Shown one piece after another: positions 50,134-57,974 of a stretch of 64,000 nt of DNA. Below the pieces are notes generated by a model that saw only the letters and a list, made by a program, of their open reading frames with translations, was not told the origin of the DNA and ran no database searches. Source of the stretch: Streptomyces werraensis (GTDB lineage: Bacteria; Actinomycetota; Actinomycetes; Streptomycetales; Streptomycetaceae); the NCBI GenBank assembly GCA_014656175.1, contig BNBX01000007.1, forward strand, positions 127,447 to 191,446, read 5' to 3'. Each line of letters starts with the position of its first letter. Position 1 is the stretch's first letter. Position numbers and translations under genes: made by a program.

Positions 50134-50619
50134 GTGCCTGCTCCACGGATGAGCGCGACACCGTTGCCGGGCATCGGTGTGAAATACGACCTCACCACGC
50201 GTGAGCACGAGCACTTGTCCGTCATCGCGCACCGCGACGGCGCCCGGACGGTGAACGTCTACCGCTCCGACGACCCGGACGCCTGCGCCCGCTCCCTGCG
50301 GCTCAGCGTCGCCGAGTCGGCCGCGCTCATCGACGCGCTGATGCCGGCCCACCACAGCCCCAACCTGCTGCACACCACCGACCTCGGCCTGGTCGCCGAG
50401 CGCATCGAACTGTCCTCGGTCTCCCACTGGAACGGGCGGCTGCTGGGCGAGACCCGTATGCGCACCGACACGGGCGCGTCCATCGTGGCCGTCCTCCGCC
50501 GCGCGGAGGCGATCCCGTCGCCCGCGCCGGACTTCCGGCTCGCCGGCGGGGACACGCTGATCGTCATCGGCACCCGCGAGGGCATCGACGCCGCCGCCGA
50601 GATCCTCGGGCGGGAGTGA
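50134..50619 (+). CDS. khtT: KhtT-like regulatory subunit of K+/H+ antiporter (TrkA-C domain)
   Basis: 161 residues. It begins VPAPRMSATPLPGIGVKYDL, with N-terminal regulatory part TREHEHLSVIAHRDGARTVNVY, and ends in a TrkA_C (RCK-C) domain: LGLVAERIELSSVSHWNGRLL and GGDTLIVIGTREGID. KhtT controls the KhtU potassium/proton antiporter by binding nucleotides or protons. GTG 50134 was chosen with AAGGGGA 6-7 bases upstream; an internal ATG at 50149 is also possible. It is 4 bases from the khtU start. Confidence 0.9.
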   Translation: MPAPRMSATPLPGIGVKYDLTTREHEHLSVIAHRDGARTVNVYRSDDPDACARSLRLSVAESAALIDALMPAHHSPNLLHTTDLGLVAERIELSSVSHWNGRLLGETRMRTDTGASIVAVLRRAEAIPSPAPDFRLAGGDTLIVIGTREGIDAAAEILGRE

Positions 50620-50623
50620 GCGC

Positions 50624-51871
50624 GTGCACTCTTCCGCGATCTTCCTCATCGAGTTCGGCGCGATCATCCTCGGCCTCGGCCTGCTCGGCCGCCTCGCCGG
50701 ACGCCTCCAGTTCTCGCCCATCCCCCTCTACCTACTGGCCGGCCTCGCCTTCGGCGAGGGCGGCCTGCTGCCGCTCGGCGCCAGTGAGGAGTTCGTCGCG
50801 ATCGGCGCCGAGATCGGCGTCATCCTGCTGCTCCTCATGCTCGGCCTCGAGTACACGGCCAGCGACCTCGTCTCCAACCTCAAGACGCAGTACCCGGCCG
50901 GTCTCGTCGACATGACGCTCAACGCCCTGCCCGGCGCCGCCCTCGCCCTGCTCATGGGCTGGGGCCCGGTCGCCGCCGTGGTGCTCGCGGGCGTCACCTG
51001 GATCTCCTCCTCCGGCGTCATCGCCAAGGTCCTCGGGGACCTCGGCCGGCTCGGCAACAGAGAAACCCCGGTCATCCTCAGCATCCTCGTGCTCGAGGAC
51101 CTGGCGATGGCCGTCTACCTGCCGATCATCACCGCCCTGCTGGCCGGCGTCAGCCTCGCGGCGGGCAGCGTCACCCTCGCCATCGCGCTGGGCGTCGCCG
51201 GCCTCGTCCTCTTCGTCGCCGTCCGCTACGGCCGCGTGATCTCCCGCTTCGTCTCCAGTGACGACCCGGAGAAGCTGCTGCTCGTCGTGCTCGGCCTGAC
51301 CCTGCTGGTCGCGGGCATCGCACAGCAGCTCCAGGTGTCGGCCGCCGTCGGCGCGTTCCTGGTCGGCATCGCCCTGTCCGGCGAGGTGGCGGAGGGCGCG
51401 CACAACCTGCTCGCCCCGCTGCGCGACCTGTTCGCCGCGGTGTTCTTCGTCTTCTTCGGCCTGCACACCGACCCGCAGTCCATCCCGCCGGTCATCCTCC
51501 CGGCGCTGGGCCTGGCCGTCGTGACGGCCCTGACGAAGATCGCCACCGGCTGGTGGGCGGCCCGCCGGGCCGGCATCTCCGTCAAGGGCCGCTGGCGCGC
51601 GGGCGGCACCCTGGTGGCGCGCGGCGAGTTCTCCATCGTCATCGCCGGACTCGCCGTCACCGCCGGAATCGAGCCCGAGCTCGGCCCGCTGGCCACCGCG
51701 TACGTCCTGGTCCTGGTGATCCTCGGCCCGCTCACCGCCCGCTACACCGAGCCGATCGCCATGCGCCTGGCAGGACGCCGCACGCCCGCCCCCGACACCC
51801 TGCCGGCCCAGCGCGGCACGCCCGCCGCGGAGACGCTGGAGCCGATGGAGGACAGCGGCCGCGACCGCTGA
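50624..51871 (+). CDS. khtU: KhtU-like cation:proton antiporter (CPA2 family)
   Basis: 415 residues with about 12 membrane helices of the Kef/CPA2 type: FSPIPLYLLAGLAFGEGGLLPL, GVILLLLMLGLEYTASDL, then VTWISSSGVIAKVL and LEDLAMAVYLP carrying the ion-binding acidic residue, and FSIVIAGLAVTAGIEPE near the end. It exports K+ (or other monovalent cations) in exchange for protons, aiding pH and potassium homeostasis. The start GTG 50624 is preceded by GGGAG. Cotranscribed with khtT. Confidence 0.92.
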   Translation: MHSSAIFLIEFGAIILGLGLLGRLAGRLQFSPIPLYLLAGLAFGEGGLLPLGASEEFVAIGAEIGVILLLLMLGLEYTASDLVSNLKTQYPAGLVDMTLNALPGAALALLMGWGPVAAVVLAGVTWISSSGVIAKVLGDLGRLGNRETPVILSILVLEDLAMAVYLPIITALLAGVSLAAGSVTLAIALGVAGLVLFVAVRYGRVISRFVSSDDPEKLLLVVLGLTLLVAGIAQQLQVSAAVGAFLVGIALSGEVAEGAHNLLAPLRDLFAAVFFVFFGLHTDPQSIPPVILPALGLAVVTALTKIATGWWAARRAGISVKGRWRAGGTLVARGEFSIVIAGLAVTAGIEPELGPLATAYVLVLVILGPLTARYTEPIAMRLAGRRTPAPDTLPAQRGTPAAETLEPMEDSGRDR

Positions 51872-51888
51872 CCCCCGCCGTCTCACGT

Positions 51889-51929
51889 ACGGCCCGGACA
51901 GCCCCCGGCGAGGGAGCCGCCCGGGCCGT
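51889..51929. terminator. bidirectional hairpin between khtU and MerR-clamp gene
   Basis: ACGGCCCGG (51889-51897) and CCGGGCCGT (51921-51929), separated by 23 bases that contain a smaller hairpin, lie between two convergent stop codons and could end both messages. Confidence 0.55.
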
Positions 51930-51956
51930 CGTGCGTTCAGGGGGCCGGACCGTGCC

Positions 51957-53030
51957 TCAGTCGGACAGTCGCACCGGCATCAGCAGCGAGAACGTGTGCT
52001 CGTCGTGGGGCCGGCGGATCGCGAGCGGGGCCGTCGGGGCGCCGAACTCGAGGACGAGCCGGTCGTCGGCCGCCGCGGCGAGCGCGTCCAGCAGGAACGC
52101 CCGGTTCACCGCGACGACGTCCGGGCCGTCGGCGCCCTCCGGCACCGGCGCGACCCGGCCGTCCTCCGACACCTCGAGGACCGTCAGCCCGTACTTCGCG
52201 CCGCCGTCCTCGTGCAGTCGCACCGGACCCGTGCGCACCGCCTCCGTGAACGCGGGTACGTCCACCTCGGCACGGCGTCCGGCAGGCAGCCGCACCAGAC
52301 GCCGGTAGTCCGGAAAGTCCTGCTCCAGACACCGGCCGCCCGTCTGCCGGTCACCGGCCTCCAGGGTCACGCGCCCGTCGTCCACGGCGAGGCTCACCTC
52401 GTCCTCGCCGTCCAGCAGCGCCCGCATCGCGTCGACGAGCGGCAACGGCACGGTCGCCCGCACCCGGCCGCCCCCGTGTCCGCCGGCCGGGGTGCGTGCC
52501 ACCGCCATCCGGTAGCGGTCGGTCGCCACGACGTGCAGCGCGTCGCCCTCGGCGTCGAGATGGACGCCGGCCAGCACCGGCAGTTCCGGGCCGGTCCCGG
52601 CCGCGAAGCGGACCGCGTCCAGCGCTGCGGCCAGACCGGGACCGGACACGGACAGCCGAGCGGAGGTGAGGGGTGAGGTCATGAGGAAGTTCTCCCTGTC
52701 GTCGAGCAGGTCACGAAGCGCGGAGAACTCGACGCGGGCGCCCGACAGCCCCTCCTCAAGCCGGCGCAGATGCGCCTCCAGAAGCCGGCGTACGAGATCG
52801 GCGTCGGCGGCCGTCCAGCCCGCCAGCACCAGCCGGACGTCCGCCAGCGGCATGCCCGCACGGCGCAGCCGGGCCAGCACCCGGGCCTCACCGAGCTGCT
52901 CCGGCGCGTACCAGCGGTAGCCCGTGACCGGGTCGACCTGGTCGGGGACCAGGACCCCGGCACGGTCGTAGAACCGCAGGGCGCTGACGCCCAGCCCGCT
53001 CTCGCGGGCCATCTCACCAATGCTGCGCAT
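51957..53030 (-). CDS. MerR-type regulator fused to a DNA polymerase III beta-clamp-like domain
   Basis: 357 residues. The N-terminal MerR helix-turn-helix (1-70) has MRSIGEMARESGLGVSALRF and GYRWYAPEQL; a helical linker (about 85-120) leads to a region matching domains II and III of the sliding clamp DnaN: LPVLAGVHLDAEGDALHVV, then VATDRYRMAVA, FPDYRRLVRL and a C-terminus FSLLMPVRL that mirrors the clamp end. Domain I is absent, replaced by the DNA-binding part. It has no cysteine-based MerR effector site. A dimeric, non-ring, ligand- or DNA-sensing regulator is plausible. GGAG precedes ATG 53030. Confidence 0.88.
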   Translation of the reverse strand: MRSIGEMARESGLGVSALRFYDRAGVLVPDQVDPVTGYRWYAPEQLGEARVLARLRRAGMPLADVRLVLAGWTAADADLVRRLLEAHLRRLEEGLSGARVEFSALRDLLDDRENFLMTSPLTSARLSVSGPGLAAALDAVRFAAGTGPELPVLAGVHLDAEGDALHVVATDRYRMAVARTPAGGHGGGRVRATVPLPLVDAMRALLDGEDEVSLAVDDGRVTLEAGDRQTGGRCLEQDFPDYRRLVRLPAGRRAEVDVPAFTEAVRTGPVRLHEDGGAKYGLTVLEVSEDGRVAPVPEGADGPDVVAVNRAFLLDALAAAADDRLVLEFGAPTAPLAIRRPHDEHTFSLLMPVRLSD

Positions 53031-53187
53031 CTCGCTCTCCACACCTCGGACCCTGCCGCCTCGACCAGGTCGAGGGTCAAACCCCGCCTCCCCGACGCGT
53101 ACGGCCGACCGGGTGACGATGTCACCCCCGCGGGCGGAGGTGGAGCCCACGGCGTACCACCGGCGCACGGCGGGGCGTTGCTCCGGC

Positions 53188-53757
53188 ATGGACAGCACTG
53201 GGACGGCGCGGCGCCTTCTCGGGCACGGCGCCGTGAGCCGGCCGTACGCGCAACTGACCGGCGGCCATGTGGCGAATACACCGATCTACGCGGAACTGGT
53301 CGCGGAGTGGCGTGCGAAGGGGCAGACCGTCCCGGGGCACCGGGAGGGGCTGTGGGCGTCCTTCGCCGTGGTGACCGCGGGCGACCGCGGCCCGACGCCT
53401 GCGGTACCGTTCCGCGTCCCCGTCCCCTTGCTGGCACCGGAGGTGTCGGAACGGGCGTCCGGCGGGACCTCGGAGGACCTGTCCGGAGAGCCGCCCTCCC
53501 GGGGAACGCCCGAAGGGACGTCCTCCGGAGTGATCTGCGAGGAGACGTCCGGGACCATGCCCTTGCGTGAGCCCTCGGAGGGGACGTCCGGCGAGACGTC
53601 CGGGGAAGTGTCCGAGGGGAGACCCTCAGGGGAGACGCGCGAGACCGTGCCGTGCGGGGTGGCGCCCGAGGACGTGGGGGAGGGGAGGCCCTCCTCACCG
53701 GGACAGGCGCCGGAGCCGCAGGTCACCAGCAGTCCGGACCCTCCGGCTCCGCACTGA
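53188..53757 (+). CDS. hypothetical protein with repetitive acidic Ser/Gly/Thr-rich C-terminus, 189 aa
   Basis: 189 residues. The N-terminal third looks conserved and folded: MDSTGTARRLLGHGAVSRPYA then QLTGGHVANTPIYAELVAEWRAKGQTVPGH. From about residue 85 the chain becomes a low-complexity tail of repeating Glu/Ser/Gly/Thr units (SEGTSGETSGEVSEGRPSGET), probably disordered. ATG 53188 is taken; the frame continues upstream to 53020 but that part is GC-shadow of the MerR-clamp gene promoter. The last 35 bases overlap the convergent gene at 53723-54211. Confidence 0.6.
   Translation: MDSTGTARRLLGHGAVSRPYAQLTGGHVANTPIYAELVAEWRAKGQTVPGHREGLWASFAVVTAGDRGPTPAVPFRVPVPLLAPEVSERASGGTSEDLSGEPPSRGTPEGTSSGVICEETSGTMPLREPSEGTSGETSGEVSEGRPSGETRETVPCGVAPEDVGEGRPSSPGQAPEPQVTSSPDPPAPH
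53440..53650 (+). repeat. degenerate coding repeats, Glu-Ser-Gly-Thr type
   Basis: Within the gene at 53188-53757, short near-repeats such as GGGGAGACGTCC / GGCGAGACGTCC / GGGGAAGTGTCC recur with an irregular 12-30 bp spacing, encoding the acidic tail. Such runs may expand by slippage. Confidence 0.5.
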
Positions 53758-54211
53758 CCGGCGTCAGCACCGCCAGTGTGCCGGTCGCCCGCCGCAGCGC
53801 CCGTTCCAGCGGCTCCGCCGCGTGCAGCGTGCCGGTGCCGTCCGGGGGGACCAGCCACTCCAGCCGCCCTGAGGGCCGGTACGGCGGCGGCACCGCGATC
53901 CACGACCCGCGTCCCACGTGCCGCACCCCGAAGCCCACCCACTCGCTGTCCGGGTCGGGCGGCAGGAAGAAGCCCACCCGGCGTGCCGTGACGTCCACCA
54001 GGGTCGGCCCGGGCATCTCCAGCGGGTCGCTCCACAGCAGGTCCAGGGCCAGCAGCCCGAGCCGGTCGGGCACGCTCAGCACGTCCCAGTACCGCCCGGC
54101 CGCGAGCAGGGCCGTGCCCTGGCCGCGGTCCCACTGGCGCTTGCACTCCTGCGGGTCCGTGGCCGCCGCGGCCAGCCACTCGACGGCCTGCTTCCACCTG
54201 GTGTCGTGCAT
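53723..54211 (-). CDS. hypothetical streptomycete protein, 162 aa
   Basis: 162 residues starting MHDTRWKQAVEWLAAAATDP, with WDRGQGTALLAAGRYWDVLSVPDRLGLLALDLLW, VGFFLPPDPDSEWVG, a SWIAVPPPYRPSG segment and PPDGTGTLHAAEPLERALRRA. It resembles a short family widespread in streptomycetes that looks like a degenerate primase/polymerase-related domain, but no catalytic residues were identified. ATG 54211 was chosen over the longer in-frame start at 54268. Expression and function unknown. Confidence 0.72.
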   Translation of the reverse strand: MHDTRWKQAVEWLAAAATDPQECKRQWDRGQGTALLAAGRYWDVLSVPDRLGLLALDLLWSDPLEMPGPTLVDVTARRVGFFLPPDPDSEWVGFGVRHVGRGSWIAVPPPYRPSGRLEWLVPPDGTGTLHAAEPLERALRRATGTLAVLTPVSAEPEGPDCW

Positions 54212-54396
54212 GTCCCACCCCGGGCGCGGTCGGGCGCGCCGCCACGGGCGCGTGCGATAGCGCCACATGGTGGTGCATATATCTGTTCTCCGGAAGGGGT
54301 GGGACGACGCCCGATTCCTGGCATGCCGGGAAGCGGAAGCAGAACACCCCCGGACCGGGACCCGGCCGGGGATGTCTGGAAGGTCGGGAGGGGACC

Positions 54397-54804
54397 TCAG
54401 TCGCCGCTCTCGCTCTCGGCGTTCTCCGCGCTCTCGCGTTCACGCTGCTTCAACCGGGCCGCCTCCTTGCGGACCCCGGCCTGGGTGGCGCGCTCCCGCT
54501 CCAGCCACTCGGGGCGCTCCTGCTTCAGCGCCTCGATCTGCTCGGTGGTGAGCGGCTCGGTCACGCCGCCGCGGGCCAGACCGGAGATCGAGACGCCCAG
54601 CTTGGCCGCGACCACCGGGCGGGGGTGCGGGCCGTCGCGCCGCAGGTCCCGCAGCCACTGCGGGGGATCGGCCTGGAGCGCGTTCAGTTCCGCGCGCGAG
54701 ACCACGCCCTCCCGGAACTCGGCGGGGGTGGCCTCGAGGTACACACCCAGTTTCTTCGCCGCGGTCGCGGGCTTCATCGTCTGGGTGCTCTGGTGCTGCG
54801 TCAT
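54397..54804 (-). CDS. DUF5997-like protein, 135 aa
   Basis: 135 residues with a conserved core: MTQHQSTQTMKPATAAKKLG, then VYLEATPAEFREGVVSRAEL, DGPHPRPVVAAKLGVSISGLARGGVTEPLT and a helical, charged tail (PEWLERERATQAGVRKEAAR). The central segments resemble helix-turn-helix units. It matches a streptomycete family labelled DUF5997 by memory. It is divergent from the LysR-type effector-domain gene at 54863 with a 58-bp gap, so the two share a promoter region; a regulatory link between them is possible but unproved. Confidence 0.82.
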   Translation of the reverse strand: MTQHQSTQTMKPATAAKKLGVYLEATPAEFREGVVSRAELNALQADPPQWLRDLRRDGPHPRPVVAAKLGVSISGLARGGVTEPLTTEQIEALKQERPEWLERERATQAGVRKEAARLKQRERESAENAESESGD

Positions 54805-54862
54805 GGCGTCCAGGGTATCGAGCGTGTGCACGGCCGCCGACCACGGCCGGTAACCTGGCCAG

Positions 54863-55657
54863 GTGACCGGCCCGGAAGTGTCCCTCTCGTTCCGCCTCGT
54901 GTACGTCCCCGGCGTGATGCCCGACAAGTGGGTGCGCGTCTGGAACGAGCGGCAGCCCGACGTCCCCCTGAACCTCACCCAGGCGCCCGCACAGCCGGCG
55001 CACGGGATGCTGCTGGACGGCGAGGCCGACGCGGGTCTCGTCCGGCTTCCCGTCGACCGGACGGTGCTCAGCGCCATCCCCCTCTACACCGAGCAGACCG
55101 TCGTCGTGGTCCCCAAGGACCACCTGGTCACCGCCGCCGACTCGGTCACCGTCGAGGACCTGGCGGACGACATCGTGCTGCACCCCCTCGACGACGTGCT
55201 GGACTGGGAGACCCTGCCGGGCCGCCCCGCGCTGGAACGGCCCGCCACCACCGCCGACGCGATCGAGCTGGTCGCCGCCGGGATCGGCGTGCTCGTGGTG
55301 CCCCTGTCGCTGGCCCGGCTGCACCACCGCAAGGACCTCACCCACCGCCCGCTGGAGGACGCGCCCGCCTCGAGCGTGGGCCTGGCCTGGCCGGAGGCGG
55401 CGACCACGGACCTGGTCGAGGACTTCATCGGCATCGTGCGCGGCAGGACCGTCAACAGCACACGCGGCCGCCGCCCGCAGCCCGCGCAGGAGCAACAGGC
55501 GAAGCAGGGGAGGAACCGGTCCGCCCAGGGCGACGCCGCACGCCGTCGGCAGCCGTCGGCGGGGGCCTCGGGCCGTGGCCGACGGGGCACCGGTGGAGGC
55601 GCCGGCGGCGGAACGGCGAAGAACCCGCGGCGGGGCAAGCCCCGCCGCAGGTCCTGA
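54863..55657 (+). CDS. LysR-type effector-binding-domain protein without DNA-binding domain
   Basis: 264 residues. From GTG 54863 it goes straight into a periplasmic-binding-protein-like fold: FRLVYVPGVMPDKWVRVWNERQPDV, LLDGEADAGLVRLPVD, LYTEQTVVVVPKDHLV, and GIGVLVVPLSLARL. This is the C-terminal part of LysR regulators (LysR_substrate), but the helix-turn-helix is missing. The last 80 residues are a basic disordered tail (GRRPQPAQEQQAKQ, RGKPRRRS). No Shine-Dalgarno; a TAACCT element ends 6 bases before the GTG, so the message may be leaderless. It might sense a small molecule and bind nucleic acid through the tail. Confidence 0.8.
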   Translation: MTGPEVSLSFRLVYVPGVMPDKWVRVWNERQPDVPLNLTQAPAQPAHGMLLDGEADAGLVRLPVDRTVLSAIPLYTEQTVVVVPKDHLVTAADSVTVEDLADDIVLHPLDDVLDWETLPGRPALERPATTADAIELVAAGIGVLVVPLSLARLHHRKDLTHRPLEDAPASSVGLAWPEAATTDLVEDFIGIVRGRTVNSTRGRRPQPAQEQQAKQGRNRSAQGDAARRRQPSAGASGRGRRGTGGGAGGGTAKNPRRGKPRRRS

Positions 55658-55675
55658 CCGCGGGCCGTGGACGCG

Positions 55676-56425
55676 TCAGCGCACCGTCCCCGAGGGCGAC
55701 GGCGCCGGGGAGGCCGTGTTGAGGTCCTCCAGCTCCTTCGGGATCGGCAGCACGAGCACCGGCGCGCCCGCCTGCGGCGCCGGCGGCGTCACCTGCTCCC
55801 GCGGCAGCTTCGGCGGGCTGGTCTGCTGGAAGTTGACCTGCTCGTGATTGACCAGGCCCGTCTTCTCCAGCACCGTGATGTGGTCGAGCACGGTGTCGTT
55901 GGCCTGGTCCGCGAGCTGCCGGATCAGCGTGTTGCGGGTGTTCGCCCGGATGTTGGCGATGGCGGGGAAGATCTGCCCGTGGGTCACCCGCATGATGTTC
56001 ACCGCCGTGGAGTCGAACTCCTTGCCGCTCGTGGCCTTGACGGTCTCCACGAAGCCCTGCTGCTGCGGTGACGCCTGGTTCGGCAGCGTGATGCCGAGTT
56101 CCAGGGAGATTCTGCGGCAGCTGGCGTCCAGCCGCCCGTGGCCGACGACCAGGTGCTCGCCCGCCTCCTTCATCTCGGGCGTCGTACCCCGCTCCATCGC
56201 CAGCAGCCCCAAGGGGTGCTCCCACAGTCCGGCCGCGCGCACCTTCACCACGAAGTCGCGGTCCGCCTCGGTCAGCGGGCCGTAGTTGGTGTTGGCGACC
56301 ACCCGGTCCGCCTTGGTGGAAGTGGTCTGTACGCCCAGCATGGTGGGATAGGCCAGCGCGGTGAGGGTGAGGATCATGGCTCCGCCCACGAACGCGGTTC
56401 CTGCCGTGCTGCGCGAGATGCGCAT
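55676..56425 (-). CDS. DUF4142 exported/membrane-anchored protein
   Basis: 249 residues. A membrane or signal helix (AGTAFVGGAMILTLTALAYP, 8-27) is followed by the DUF4142 domain: LTEADRDFVVKVRAAGLWEHPLG, EMKEAGEHLVVGHGRLDASCRRI, VETVKATSGKEFD and IRQLADQANDTVLDHI. The C-terminus is Pro-rich. DUF4142 proteins are ferritin-like helical proteins exported in many bacteria; function unclear. GGAGG lies 4-5 bases upstream of ATG 56425. Convergent with the LysR-effector gene. Confidence 0.88.
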   Translation of the reverse strand: MRISRSTAGTAFVGGAMILTLTALAYPTMLGVQTTSTKADRVVANTNYGPLTEADRDFVVKVRAAGLWEHPLGLLAMERGTTPEMKEAGEHLVVGHGRLDASCRRISLELGITLPNQASPQQQGFVETVKATSGKEFDSTAVNIMRVTHGQIFPAIANIRANTRNTLIRQLADQANDTVLDHITVLEKTGLVNHEQVNFQQTSPPKLPREQVTPPAPQAGAPVLVLPIPKELEDLNTASPAPSPSGTVR

Positions 56426-56565
56426 CGTGCCTCCTGGGTTGAGAACGGCCCAACACCAGGAAGTACGGACGCGGAGCGCGTAACAATCACCGCTCGGGAA
56501 AGAATTTTCGGCTGTTCCGGGAACGGGCCCCGGGCACGCGTCCGGCGGCTCCGAGCCGGCGCAGG

Positions 56566-57273
56566 TCAGCTCCGGCGGGCGGTGCCGGCCCCGGTCCCGG
56601 CCAGCCACTCCCAGGCCGCCCGCGCCGTGAACTCCGACTGGCCGCCGCGCAGCAGCAGGCCCGCCGTCGAGAACTCCGGCGCGTCGGCCTGCGCGGCGAC
56701 GTAGGGGACGGCGATGCAGCGCATCCCGGCCGCGTGCGCGGCGGCCGCACCCGGCGCCGCGTCCTCGACCACCACACAGTCCGCCGGGTCCGCGCCGAGC
56801 CGCCGCGCCGCCTCCAGGAACACGTCCGGGGCCGGCTTGCCGCGGGCCACCTCGTCGGCCGACACGACGGTACGCAGATGCGCGTCCAGACCCGTGCCGG
56901 TCAGGATCGCGTCGATCGCCTCCGCCGAGGACCCCGACGCCACGGCCATCGGGACGCCCTCGTCCGCCAGCCGCTCCACGAAGGCGCGCATCTCGGGGAA
57001 CACCGTCGTCTTCGTCCGGGCCAGCTCCAGGTAGTGGTGGTTCTTGACCGCGACCAGCTCGTCCACCGAGGCCGACAGGCCGTACCGGCGGCGCCAGTCG
57101 GCGACCGTCTCACGGGTGCTGATACCGACGTAGCGCTCGTGCTCCGTCCAGGAGAAGTCCGGGACGCCGTACTCGACGAGGGTGCGGCGCCCCGCCTCGT
57201 AGTAGTTCGGCTCGCTGTCCACGAGTGTTCCGTCGAGATCGAAGACGACCGAAAGGGTGCCGAGTGCGCTCAT
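56566..57273 (-). CDS. HAD-superfamily phosphatase (beta-phosphoglucomutase-like)
   Basis: 235 residues. Motif I FDLDGTLVDSEP (catalytic Asp pair), motif II VASGSS, motif III lysine in RGKPAPDVFLEAA and motif IV VVEDAAPGAAAA are intact, with a helical cap domain after motif I. It would hydrolyse or transfer the phosphate of a small sugar phosphate. ATG 57273 follows GGAGG by one base, an unusually short spacing. It starts 21 bases after the Lrp gene stop on the same strand, so the two may be cotranscribed. Confidence 0.9.
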   Translation of the reverse strand: MSALGTLSVVFDLDGTLVDSEPNYYEAGRRTLVEYGVPDFSWTEHERYVGISTRETVADWRRRYGLSASVDELVAVKNHHYLELARTKTTVFPEMRAFVERLADEGVPMAVASGSSAEAIDAILTGTGLDAHLRTVVSADEVARGKPAPDVFLEAARRLGADPADCVVVEDAAPGAAAAHAAGMRCIAVPYVAAQADAPEFSTAGLLLRGGQSEFTARAAWEWLAGTGAGTARRS

Positions 57274-57293
57274 GCCTCCAGCATGGCAGGGGG

Positions 57294-57770
57294 CTAGTCC
57301 CGCGCCGACCGGCCGATCGACTCCACCAGCGGCAGCAGCCGGTGCGGCACCCGCTCACGCAGCGCCACCTCGGTCCGGGTGCGGACCACGCCCGGCATCC
57401 CGATCAGCTTCTGGATCACGTCCTCGAGATGGGCGTTGTCCCGGGCCACCACCCGGGTCAGAAGGTCGCCGCCGCCGGTGATGGAGAACGCCTCCACGAT
57501 TTCGGGCACCGCCGCCAGCGCGTCCCCCACCTCGTCCAGGTGCCCCTGGGTGACCTCGATGTGCACGAACGCAAGCACCGGGTGGCCCAGCGCGGCGGGG
57601 GACAGGGCGGGGCCGATGCCGGTGATCACACCCTCGCGCTCCATGCGGTCGAGCCGCGCCTGGAGCGTGCCGCGCGCGACGCCGAGGATCCGCGCGTACT
57701 CACGCACGGAGGTGCGCGGCTGTTCGAGCAGCAGCCGCAGGATGCGGGTGTCGAGTTCGTCCACGGCCAC
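57294..57770 (-). CDS. Lrp/AsnC-family transcriptional regulator
   Basis: 158 residues. The helix-turn-helix is LDTRILRLLLEQPRTSVREY followed by ARILGVARGTLQARLDRM; the RAM ligand-binding domain contains VLAFVHIEVTQGHLDEVGDAL and SITGGGDLLTRVVARDNAHL. It probably responds to an amino acid and controls metabolism or transport. GTG 57770 was chosen because the family starts here (MAVDELDTRIL) and GGAG is 10 bases upstream; ORF to 57815 is possible. Clustered CCAATGGC-like sites lie just upstream. Confidence 0.9.
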   Translation of the reverse strand: MAVDELDTRILRLLLEQPRTSVREYARILGVARGTLQARLDRMEREGVITGIGPALSPAALGHPVLAFVHIEVTQGHLDEVGDALAAVPEIVEAFSITGGGDLLTRVVARDNAHLEDVIQKLIGMPGVVRTRTEVALRERVPHRLLPLVESIGRSARD

Positions 57771-57791
57771 GAGGTCGTCGCTCCGGAGTCG

Positions 57792-57874
57792 GCCATTGGC
57801 ACGGCGATGGCCCAAGGGATGCCGTCATGACTGTACCAATGGCTCAGTCCTGCGAGGCTCGGTTGAGCCACTGG
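57792..57874. promoter_or_regulatory. cluster of CCAATGGC-like sites, candidate Lrp operators
   Basis: GCCATTGG (57792-57799, the complement of CCAATGGC), CCAATGGCTCA (57836-57846) and its near inverted repeat TGAGCCACTGG (57864-57874, one mismatch, 17-base spacer) lie in the 204-bp divergent region. Centres are spaced about 44 and 31 bp, close to whole helical turns, as multimeric Lrp proteins prefer. Confidence 0.55.
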
Positions 57875-57974
57875 CGGCAGAGATGCTGATATGGGTGTGT
57901 CGATGGCGCTGCGGAACCCGCGGCGCCTTTCTCATGCCACGACACATGTCGTACGAGATGCCAGGGGGCGGTAG

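Noticed and set aside
53286..54443. Minus-strand 385-codon frame over the acidic-repeat gene
   Set aside because: It is out of frame with the 162-residue gene and contains only Arg/Gly/Pro-rich sequence; the plus-strand gene has the conserved HVANTPIYAELVAEWR core.
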